Source: Gammaproteobacteria bacterium MFB021
Lineage (GTDB): Bacteria; Pseudomonadota; Gammaproteobacteria; Pseudomonadales; Halomonadaceae
Assembly: GCA_000737985.1 (NCBI GenBank)
Contig: JNVT01000051.1
Coordinates: 1 to 64,000, forward strand
Length of the DNA stretch: 64,000 nucleotides
Direction of reading: 5' to 3'
In this document: positions 17,689-25,553 of the stretch, in pieces
Layout of the letters: each line of letters starts with the position of its first letter
How positions within the stretch are numbered: position 1 is the first letter of the stretch
Translations under genes and position numbers: made by a program
Notes under the pieces: model-generated
The model's input: only the letters and a program-made list of their open reading frames with translations
Told to the model about the DNA's origin: nothing
Databases searched by the model: none

Positions 17689-18840
17689 ATGAAACGTATA
17701 ATAGATGAAGGTTTTCTTGAGGCATTGGAGCGATTCAATATATTCCAGGCTAGAACTGGTATGAATCAAAAGGCAACAGAGTACAAGAATCGTTTTAAGG
17801 TCGGGGGTGAAATTGAATTCCATCCTTCAACTGTAATAGAAAGTTATTCAACGATAGCCGCAGGTAATCGATTGTTTTCGATGGGGGCATTTTCAGCTCT
17901 TGCATCTTCGCTTACTTATGGTTCGACAGTAGGCCGATACGTTGAAGTTGCATCTCATGTGAATCAGCCGAAATTTAGGCACCCTTATGAAGCTGTAACG
18001 ATAAACTCTGCAGCTTTTAACTTTTTTCGTGAGTATACTAATGCTTATTATAAGAGCTACCAGGAAAATAATTCTGTCTCTTTGGATTTGAATTCCATAT
18101 CTACTCCCCAGCCTCAGAAGAAGCCAATAAAAGTCGGGAGCGATGTGTGGATCGCAGGAGATGTTGTGCTGAAAGGAGGTGTGGATATTGGTAATGGTGC
18201 GATTGTAGCTAGTGGGAGTTATGTTAACAAAAACGTCCCTCCTTATGCCATCGTCGGAGGTTATCCTGCTAAGGTTATTAAATATAGGTTCCCTAAAGAA
18301 ATTATTGACGAATTGGAAAGTTCTACTTGGTGGGACTATGAGCTTGGTGACATGCAGCGCCTAGGCTTTGATTTTTCTAACCCTGTTTCTTTCCTTAAGC
18401 AAATTAGCGATAAAGGCAGTTATCTTAGAAAGTTGTCCGTTGAAAGGTTTTCACCATTATTGCATTTTGCAACTGGTGATGGTCGACTTTCTAAAAGTGG
18501 GCGTTTGATCACCTCTGCTTGGAAAGTTTTATGTTATAATTCTGAGCGCTCGCTTTTTTATCAAAGCGAAGTTGGTCTGGAGTCAAGCGAGGATATTGTG
18601 AGGCTTAGCCCGGATGGCGGTTTTCTAGTACACTCTTCCGGCGGCTATGTATGTCGCGATAAAGACGGCTTCTTTATTGACGGTTCGCCTTCTGAGCGAA
18701 CTATTTCAGTGAAATTTGAGGTTGGTGATAAAGTTTCCCTTTATGTCCCTTTTGGAGGTGGGTGTTTTGTGAGTGCTGGTCCAAAGGAGGTTTCTTTTAA
18801 AAAAGAGTCGAGGGCTTGGGAGTCTTTCTTGGTAATGTGA
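17689..18840 (+). CDS. Left-handed beta-helix (hexapeptide) acetyltransferase with extra C-terminal domain
   Basis: Predicted O- or N-acetyltransferase of the CatB/xenobiotic acetyltransferase branch, using acetyl-CoA on a sugar or nucleotide sugar. Hexapeptide coils run through residues about 45-90 and 145-200: IKVGSDVWIAGDVVLKGG, GNGAIVASGS, then the family-typical PPYAIVGGYPAKVIKYRF. The family is normally about 210-220 residues; this protein has about 383. The additional C-terminal 140 residues resemble nothing I recognise. They contain phrases such as DGRLSKSGRLI and YVCRDKDGFFIDG and may bind glycan. ATG 17689 is preferred over the TTG at 17686. Last gene of the AT-rich cassette. Confidence 0.82.
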   Translation: MKRIIDEGFLEALERFNIFQARTGMNQKATEYKNRFKVGGEIEFHPSTVIESYSTIAAGNRLFSMGAFSALASSLTYGSTVGRYVEVASHVNQPKFRHPYEAVTINSAAFNFFREYTNAYYKSYQENNSVSLDLNSISTPQPQKKPIKVGSDVWIAGDVVLKGGVDIGNGAIVASGSYVNKNVPPYAIVGGYPAKVIKYRFPKEIIDELESSTWWDYELGDMQRLGFDFSNPVSFLKQISDKGSYLRKLSVERFSPLLHFATGDGRLSKSGRLITSAWKVLCYNSERSLFYQSEVGLESSEDIVRLSPDGGFLVHSSGGYVCRDKDGFFIDGSPSERTISVKFEVGDKVSLYVPFGGGCFVSAGPKEVSFKKESRAWESFLVM

Positions 18841-18933
18841 CGTTTGCTCTTGTCCTCTCGGAGTCTGCTTGTGTGATGGAATGTTATTGATGTTTACATG
18901 TTGTTTTTTGAGGGTTTTTTAGTTTTTACCTGT

Positions 18934-18987
18934 GGTGCTGGTGCTGGTGCTGGTGCTGGTGCTGGTGCTGGTGCTGGTGCTGGTGCT
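18934..18987. repeat. Hexanucleotide microsatellite (GGTGCT)x9
   Basis: Nine perfect GGTGCT units over 54 bases in the 217-base gap between the acetyltransferase and glmM, ending 70 bases before the glmM start. A tract of this kind changes length by slippage. Because it lies in the leader or promoter region it could alter promoter spacing or the mRNA leader; it is not inside a plausible gene. The rest of the gap (18841-19057) is T-rich and shows no clear terminator. Confidence 0.9.
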
Positions 18988-19057
18988 GGCAATAGTCCGG
19001 ACGTGGAACCTGCTTCCTGTTTTTCGGTTGATTTTTGATTGATTTCAAGGTGGGCTT

Positions 19058-20407
19058 TTGCGTAAATTTTTTGGCACCGATGGTGTTCGCGGTCGAGTCG
19101 GTGAATTTCCCATGACGCCCAGTTTTGCCATGAAGTTGGGTTGGGCTGCCGGACAGGTTCTCGGTGCGGAAGGAGTTCGCGAGGTTCTGATTGGTAAAGA
19201 TACTCGCGCCAGTGGGTACCTGCTCGAGTCCTCTCTTGAGGCCGGATTCTCCGCGGCGGGAGTCAATATTGCCTTGGTAGGGCCACTACCAACACCTGCC
19301 ATTGCCTATTTGACGTCGACGTTCCGTGCGGATGCCGGCCTGGTTATCAGTGCATCTCATAATCCTTACTACGATAATGGCATCAAGATATTCGGTCGTG
19401 GGGGGCTCAAGCTCAATGATGCCCAAGAGCGCGAGATAGAGCATTACCTTCAAGTGGCTCTCGATGGCGGAATGACCTGTGTATCCTCCGAGAAACTTGG
19501 TAAGGCACGGCGTATCGAAGATGCATCCGGTCGCTATACTGAGTATTGCAAAGCGACCCTGCCAAGCCATTTGAGTCTGGATGGGCTCAAAATCGTCGTA
19601 GATTGTGCCAATGGTGCGGGCTATAAGGTCGCGCCTGCTGTTTACCGCGAGTTGGGTGCCAGCGTGGTGGCAATCCATGCAACACCAGATGGTTTCAATA
19701 TTAACGAGCAGTGTGGCGCCACAGCCATGCAAAGCTTGTGTGATGCCGTGCAGGCTGAGGGCGCAGACCTCGGTATCGCCCTCGACGGTGATGCAGACCG
19801 ATTGATGATGGTAGATCACACCGGCGCTGTGGTGGATGGTGATGAACTGCTGTATTTGCTCACACGCCAAGCCAGAGCCGCCGGGTATCAGGGTGGAGTC
19901 GTGGGCACCCAGATGAGTAACCTCGGGTTGGCGCACGCACTCGAATCGATAGATGTGCCTTTCATTCGTGCCAAGGTCGGTGACAGGTACGTCATGCAGC
20001 AGCTCGAGGAGAAAGGCTGGCGCATTGGTGGCGAAACTTCCGGCCATTTGATCAACCTGGATCACGCTTCCACGGGCGATGCCATCGTGGCCTCTTTGCA
20101 GGTGCTTGCCTGCTTGCTCGACCAGGGCGCTAGCTTGCATGAGGCCAAGCAGGGGCTACATAAGCTACCACAGACTTTGATCAACGTTCGTTATCAGGCC
20201 CAGTCGGGGATAGACCCTGTCAAAGAGCCAGAGGTGCGGGATCTCGTCGAGAGCGTCACTAGGGATTTGGGTCAAGAAGGGCGTGTATTACTGCGTAAAT
20301 CCGGCACCGAGCCGCTCATCCGGGTGATGGTCGAAGCCATGGATGCAGCCACGGCTCAGAAGGCGGCAGAGCGTATCGCAGACAGCATCCGCCAGGTTGT
20401 CAGTTGA
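19058..20407 (+). CDS. glmM: Phosphoglucosamine mutase
   Basis: Interconverts glucosamine-6-phosphate and glucosamine-1-phosphate in UDP-GlcNAc synthesis. The 449-residue length is standard. The phosphoserine loop [12 protein letters not shown] places the catalytic Ser at residue 100; the metal loop is LDGDADR (about 243-249), the sugar-binding loop is GGETSGH, and the phosphate-binding loop is [11 protein letters not shown] near the C-terminus. The start is TTG (LRKFFGTDG, read as Met) after AAGGTGGG. The usual glmM lies next to folP; this one stands in a capsule locus and is plausibly a second copy feeding UDP-GlcNAc to TviB, PseB and the glycosyltransferases. It lies at the return from AT-rich to GC-rich sequence. 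Confidence 0.93.
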   Translation: MRKFFGTDGVRGRVGEFPMTPSFAMKLGWAAGQVLGAEGVREVLIGKDTRASGYLLESSLEAGFSAAGVNIALVGPLPTPAIAYLTSTFRADAGLVISASHNPYYDNGIKIFGRGGLKLNDAQEREIEHYLQVALDGGMTCVSSEKLGKARRIEDASGRYTEYCKATLPSHLSLDGLKIVVDCANGAGYKVAPAVYRELGASVVAIHATPDGFNINEQCGATAMQSLCDAVQAEGADLGIALDGDADRLMMVDHTGAVVDGDELLYLLTRQARAAGYQGGVVGTQMSNLGLAHALESIDVPFIRAKVGDRYVMQQLEEKGWRIGGETSGHLINLDHASTGDAIVASLQVLACLLDQGASLHEAKQGLHKLPQTLINVRYQAQSGIDPVKEPEVRDLVESVTRDLGQEGRVLLRKSGTEPLIRVMVEAMDAATAQKAAERIADSIRQVVS

Positions 20408-20516
20408 TCAGTTGCGTTCCCCTGTCCCCATTTCTATCGAATTAGATGAACTTTTTTGTCGCGCCACAAAGTGAGTTTTTGAATCTGATGCGAGCAATAA
20501 GCACGGTAAAGGAATC

Positions 20517-22346
20517 ATGTTAATTACTGGAAAGCGGCCCCGCGCAGTTGCCACTGCACCGCTGCAGAGCCTGGCTCAGGGGGCTATGTTTTGGCGGCCA
20601 GATCAAATCGAAGCCTCGGCGTGGCTTGATCATTTGCCCTGGATTTTTTGGCTACTGGAAGCGTCCCAGCCGCAGCGCTGCGTCACTTTGGGTGCGCGGC
20701 CTGGTAGCCCGCATGGCGTGTTTTGCCAAGGCCTTGGTCGTTTGGGTTTGTCCGGCGAGAGCTTTCTTGTGGCTGAAGGCCCGCGGGCGGAAGAGCTCCA
20801 CGCCATGACGGACCGTCGTTATGGTGGTTTGGCGCGGCATCTGCAGATGCCCCCCCACCGCGCGGCGAAGCAGATAGAAGCTGGTAGTGTGGATATCCTG
20901 GCGCTGGATCTGGAGCCGGCGGACCCGGATATGGATGAGCTGCTGGAGCGGTGGATACCCCGGCTGTCTCATCAAGGCGTCGTGTTGATTCCGGGCATCA
21001 ATCGTCACGAATCGGGGTGTCTCGCTCATCACTACTATGCGGAGCTTCAGAATCGCTATCGCTCCGTGACTTTTCATCATGGTGATGGCTTGGGTGTGTT
21101 GGTGGTGGGCGAGGCGCCGGCCGAGCTGGTAGAGACGCTGCTCAATCGCTGGGCTGCTCCTACGGCCGCGCGTACCGTGCGTGAGGTCTTCGCCAGGCTG
21201 GGTCGGGGGTGCGTCGATCAGGCTTTGGCGGAAACACAGGCTCAGCGGCTGCGCGAGACGGCCTCACGCTTGGATCATGTGGCTAGGGAGCGTGAAGAGC
21301 AGAGTGCCAATCTGAGCAACCTGCAACAAACCCTGCGCGAACGCGAAGAGGCGCTGGCTGAGCTGGAAGCCGACAAGCTGCATTTGGCCGAGAATTTGTC
21401 CGATGCCCATGGTCAGCTTCAGGCGCTCCAGCTCGAACTTCAACAGGCGCAGACAGATTTATACGATGTCGAGCAAAAATTGGAGGCGTCCGAGGGTCAG
21501 CGTCAATCACTCGAACGGACTCTGGCCCAGAAGGAGCATGACCTCCAGAAGCGCTTTGAAGAGCTAGCGACGCTAACGGCCTTGGCAGAGAAGCGCGATG
21601 CCGAGTGTCAGGAGCTAAGAACGGCCCTGGCACGTGCCAAGGCTGAGTCAAGTAATGACGCCGCTGCCGATCAAGCAGCGCGTGTGAGCGCGCTCGAAGC
21701 TGAGCTGCGCCAGAAAAATGAGAATATCGGGACGCGCTTCAACGAGCTGGCGATACTGACTCGGATGCTGGAATCCCGCGATAGTGAAATCGCCAGCCTC
21801 AATGCAGCACTAGCGGAAGCCAAACGCGCTGCTAATCAGAATGCGCGCCCAACGGAGGCTCCGCCAGCGGTCTCGCCAAGAGAGACAGCCATACCTAGTG
21901 CCGTCAAGTCTGTGGCTGTCAAGCCGGAACCTGAGCCCATGGCGTCAGCCAAACCGTCTCCGCAGCCGGGTGCCAGGGCGGCAAGCGCCGCCTCGCGCTG
22001 GGCCATTGGCCACTTTCCCTTTGGTGCAGAGCGGGATAAGCGCAAAGAGCGCAGGAGACTACGCCGTAAGCGTCTTGAGGCAGTGGCCGAAATCGAGGCG
22101 AGTGAATGGTTCGATGCCCAATGGTATCTCAAGCAGTATCCGGATATCGCTCAAGATTCAGACTATGGCAAAAACCCTGCTTTGCATTATCTGAAGTTCG
22201 GCGGTTTCGAAGGCCGTAACCCCTCGCCATATTTTGATAGCGCCGCCTATCTGGAAGCTTACCCAGACGTCGAGATGACAGGAGTCAACCCGCTGTTGCA
22301 CTTCATTCGTGATGGCATCAAGGAAAACCGCGAGCCAATGCCCTGA
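20517..22346 (+). CDS. Methyltransferase-like/coiled-coil protein with C-terminal WY..YPD repeats
   Basis: A 609-residue protein in three parts. Residues about 15-220 resemble the class I SAM-dependent methyltransferase-like domain found at the N-terminus of multidomain glycosyltransferases, with VDILALDLEPADPD and LSHQGVVLIPGIN near the positions of the usual acidic and strand motifs; the usual glycine-rich SAM loop is weak (TLGARPGS). Residues about 240-440 are a long coiled coil rich in Glu, Gln, Leu and Ala. Residues about 535-609 are two WY..YPD modules (DAQWYLKQYPDIAQ and SAAYLEAYPDVEMTGVNP). No glycosyltransferase domain follows; instead the next gene starts in a TGATG overlap and carries the same modules followed by two transferase domains, so the pair probably acts as one complex. 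ATG 20517 follows AAAGGA. Confidence 0.68.
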   Translation: MLITGKRPRAVATAPLQSLAQGAMFWRPDQIEASAWLDHLPWIFWLLEASQPQRCVTLGARPGSPHGVFCQGLGRLGLSGESFLVAEGPRAEELHAMTDRRYGGLARHLQMPPHRAAKQIEAGSVDILALDLEPADPDMDELLERWIPRLSHQGVVLIPGINRHESGCLAHHYYAELQNRYRSVTFHHGDGLGVLVVGEAPAELVETLLNRWAAPTAARTVREVFARLGRGCVDQALAETQAQRLRETASRLDHVAREREEQSANLSNLQQTLREREEALAELEADKLHLAENLSDAHGQLQALQLELQQAQTDLYDVEQKLEASEGQRQSLERTLAQKEHDLQKRFEELATLTALAEKRDAECQELRTALARAKAESSNDAAADQAARVSALEAELRQKNENIGTRFNELAILTRMLESRDSEIASLNAALAEAKRAANQNARPTEAPPAVSPRETAIPSAVKSVAVKPEPEPMASAKPSPQPGARAASAASRWAIGHFPFGAERDKRKERRRLRRKRLEAVAEIEASEWFDAQWYLKQYPDIAQDSDYGKNPALHYLKFGGFEGRNPSPYFDSAAYLEAYPDVEMTGVNPLLHFIRDGIKENREPMP

Positions 22347-25300
22347 TGCTTAATGCGATCAAGCGGGCAGCGCTGCGATTGGGGCTTATGCGGCGCAGGC
22401 CAGGGCCTGAGCTGGCGCTGATTGTCGGGTCGTCGTGGTTCGATGCGGGGTGGTATCGGACGCAGGCTGACGCCCTTGGCGTGTTTGACAGCGAAGAGAA
22501 AGCTGCCGCGCACTATCTCTCAAGTGGTTGGCATCAGGGTCTTTCTCCGGGCCCGCTGTTCGATAGTGCCTGGTATCTGTCCGCCTATCCGGATGTTGCG
22601 GCTGCCGGGCTCAACCCGTTGGTGCATTTCCTCAAGTTTGGCCGTCACGAAGGGCGCCTGCCCAGGCGCAACCGTGCACTGGCCAGAGATTTCCATCTCT
22701 GGCGCGGGGCTGGTGGCGCCATGGTCGCTCGGCTAGAGGCGCTGATCGACGCGCCGGATGCCAGCGAAGAAGAACGTGGCCATGCACGCTGGGCTTTGGC
22801 GCGCTGGCACGCGGTCCATGCCGAACCGGCTCGGGCCGCCGGTTATCTACTGCCAGAGCGTCGCTTGATCACTTGGCCTGATGGCCCGGCGCCGGGCTTG
22901 CTGGCGCTGGAGTGCCTTCATAAGGCTGGCGCAGCCGCGGAAATGCTCGATCATGTGCTGTATACGCTGGTCTCCCGTTGGCCCAGTGACTTCAATGTCG
23001 CGCTTGCCCAGGCCAATTTCTCTATCTGGCGTGGGGCGCCCGATGAGCTGGTATTGGCGTCTCTCAACGCGGCTTGGCAGGCGAGAGGTTTGGCCACATT
23101 GATTGCCGAGCCCGGCGCCTTGCCATTGATGGATCGTCTGCGGCCGTCTGCGCAGAACCAACCCGTCGCTAAAAACGCGGCACTTGCCAGTGTTATCCTG
23201 CCGATCTTCAACGCGTCGGCTAGCGTGGCGACTGCCATCCGCAGCCTGTTCGCCCAGCGCGGGTGCCGGCTTGAAATCATCGCGGTCGATGATGCCAGCA
23301 GTGATGACACCCTGGCGATTCTCGAGCGTTTAGCGGCTGAGTGCCCGCCGCACATGACCTATCGGATTATCCCTCTGCCCTATAATCAGGGCGCTTATAC
23401 TGCACGTAACGCGGGTCTGGCAGCGGCGGCGGGAGAACTGATCACTACTCACGATAGCGATGATTGGGCGCACCCAGATAAATTGAGGTGCCAAATTGAA
23501 TCGATTAGCCGGTCGAGGGAGGCAGGAAATGCGACAGTTGCCTGTATCAGCCATTTGTCCCGCACCACACCATCCTTGGAGTTTCAGCGCTGGTTGATAG
23601 ATACAGAAGGTTGGATTCAGCGTAATATCTCATCTTTGATGTTTAGCCGAGAAGTGCTCGAACAGCTAGGCTACTGGGATGAAATACGGGCCGGGGCTGA
23701 TTCGGAATATGTCCGACGAATACAGGCAGCGTTTGGAAATGGTGCTCTCATCGATGTCGAGCCAGGTGTGCCTTTGGCTTTCGCCCGGGCCCTAAATAGT
23801 TCTCTCAGCCAGCAGAGTGATACTCACGTAGTAACCCAGTTCAGTGGTGCTAGAGCGCAGTATATGAGCGCCGCACAACGCTGGCATCAGCGAAGAGCCG
23901 CGCGGGGAGGAATGCCTTTTCTGCCACGCGCTGCCTCGCCGAGGCCATTCCCGGTGCCGGAAGCCTTGTTGAGGCAGGCGGTACCGGTAGTGGATCAGGA
24001 TGAGCGCGACCTAATCGAGATGTCGGGTTTGTTCGACGGCGGCTGGTATCTCCGCCGCTACCCGCAACTCCACGATACCCGAGTCGAGGCTTTTGACCAT
24101 TACTGGCGTGAAGGGCGCTTTCTGGGGATGGACCCGGGGCCCAACTTCAGCCAGAGCGGCTACGGGCATCAATTGGATAGTGAACTCCTCACCGCGCAGG
24201 CGCTTTCGCACTATCTAGAAACCGGGCGCGCGCAGGGTCTATCGCCATTGCCCGAGATTTCTGGCCGGCAGGCGGCGCGCCCGGACGCAAAAACGCTTCT
24301 GCTATGCGGGCATCAGGCGGGGGAACGGCTCTATGGGGCCGAGCGCAGCCTTATTGACGTCGCTAGCGGGTTGGATGAGCTGGGCTATCGGCTGATCGTC
24401 GCCTTGCCGGAAGCCATCAATACAGATTACGTGGCGCAGCTTCTCGAGCTTTGTCATCGGCTGGTGCTCATTCCGTATGGTTGGCGTCAGAGAGGGCGTG
24501 AGCCTGAAGAAGAGACCATTGGGCACTTCGTTGGGTTGATCCAGCGACTGAGCATCGATGCGGTGGCGACCAATAGCCTGGTTCTGCAGGAGCCCTTGAT
24601 CGCAGCCAAGCGCTGTGGCTTGCCAGCCGCGATTCACCTACGCGAGTTGCCGCGGGGTGATGCCGCCCTGTGCGAGACACTGAACGCCGATGCCGCCTGG
24701 ATCATCGACAAGACCCAGGAGGCCGCGGATCTGCTGATCGCCAATTCTCGTTTCACCCGAGATGAATTCCTTACGTTACCGCTGGGTAGCGAAGGCGGAG
24801 ATTCCGTGACAGAGGGTAGCCAAACTTCGGTTGCCTTGGCGGTGGTTCCCAATACCATTGATATGGCGCCTTTGCTGGCACTGGCGCCGCCTGTGTTAGA
24901 GGCGGTGGCTGAGGCTTCTTGCCCGCTGCGAGTGGGCATCCTCTCCAGCGGCCACGTCAAGAAGGGGCTTTCAGATCTCGAGGCGTTGGCGTCTGCTCTG
25001 GAGGCGCGTGGGGTCGCTATGCACTTCGTTGTCTTCGGCACTGCGAGTGCCGAGCTCAAGGCGATGGCACGGCGTATCGCAGAGCAGGCCGGGCGATGCC
25101 AGGTCGAGCTTGCGGGCTATGTGTCGTCGCCGCATGAGGCCTTGGCGCGTGTCTCGGTCGTATTGAGCCTGTCCCATTTCCAGGAGTCGTTTGGGAGAAC
25201 GGCGCTGGAGGCGATGGCCGCCTCCAGAGCCTTTGTCGGCTATCGTCATGGCGCGCTGCCTGAAGTGGTGGAAGGCTGTGGTACCTTGGTCGAGCTGGGT

Positions 25301-25471
25301 GATATCGAGGCCCTGGCGGATGCGCTTCTCACGCTTGCCGCTTCGCCAGAGCGGCTGATGCGGTTGGGGGAGATGGGGCGACAGCGCGCCATGGACCGTT
25401 TCGGCCGGGCATCTTTTGTGGCCTCATTGGGTGAGGCCTATTCAAGGCTTTTTGCCAATTCGACAGGTTGA
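22346..25471 (+). CDS. Bifunctional glycosyltransferase: WY..YPD modules, GT2 and GT4-type domains
   Basis: A 1041-residue protein. Residues about 30-110 hold two WY..YPD modules (SAWYLSAYPDVAAAGLNP). A GT-A/GT2 domain follows at about 275-480: SVILPIFNASASVA, AVDDASSDDT and the metal motif THDSDDWAHPDKL. A second pair of modules lies at about 555-630 (GLFDGGWYLRRYP). Residues about 650-1030 form a GT-B/GT4 domain: LLCGHQAGERLYGAERSL at its start and, near the end, SHFQESFGRTALEAMAAS followed by GALPEVV, the usual GT4 E-x7-E region. Two transferase activities in one chain suggest addition of two successive sugars. The start overlaps the previous stop (TGATG), which indicates translational coupling. 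Confidence 0.85.
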   Translation: MLNAIKRAALRLGLMRRRPGPELALIVGSSWFDAGWYRTQADALGVFDSEEKAAAHYLSSGWHQGLSPGPLFDSAWYLSAYPDVAAAGLNPLVHFLKFGRHEGRLPRRNRALARDFHLWRGAGGAMVARLEALIDAPDASEEERGHARWALARWHAVHAEPARAAGYLLPERRLITWPDGPAPGLLALECLHKAGAAAEMLDHVLYTLVSRWPSDFNVALAQANFSIWRGAPDELVLASLNAAWQARGLATLIAEPGALPLMDRLRPSAQNQPVAKNAALASVILPIFNASASVATAIRSLFAQRGCRLEIIAVDDASSDDTLAILERLAAECPPHMTYRIIPLPYNQGAYTARNAGLAAAAGELITTHDSDDWAHPDKLRCQIESISRSREAGNATVACISHLSRTTPSLEFQRWLIDTEGWIQRNISSLMFSREVLEQLGYWDEIRAGADSEYVRRIQAAFGNGALIDVEPGVPLAFARALNSSLSQQSDTHVVTQFSGARAQYMSAAQRWHQRRAARGGMPFLPRAASPRPFPVPEALLRQAVPVVDQDERDLIEMSGLFDGGWYLRRYPQLHDTRVEAFDHYWREGRFLGMDPGPNFSQSGYGHQLDSELLTAQALSHYLETGRAQGLSPLPEISGRQAARPDAKTLLLCGHQAGERLYGAERSLIDVASGLDELGYRLIVALPEAINTDYVAQLLELCHRLVLIPYGWRQRGREPEEETIGHFVGLIQRLSIDAVATNSLVLQEPLIAAKRCGLPAAIHLRELPRGDAALCETLNADAAWIIDKTQEAADLLIANSRFTRDEFLTLPLGSEGGDSVTEGSQTSVALAVVPNTIDMAPLLALAPPVLEAVAEASCPLRVGILSSGHVKKGLSDLEALASALEARGVAMHFVVFGTASAELKAMARRIAEQAGRCQVELAGYVSSPHEALARVSVVLSLSHFQESFGRTALEAMAASRAFVGYRHGALPEVVEGCGTLVELGDIEALADALLTLAASPERLMRLGEMGRQRAMDRFGRASFVASLGEAYSRLFANSTG

Positions 25472-25553
25472 GCGCAGGGCCGTGGCCGTTCGAAGGTACG
25501 AACATGGCCTAGGGCTCCCGGAGTAGGCAAGAGCGACTGTATTGGAGTCTTTG

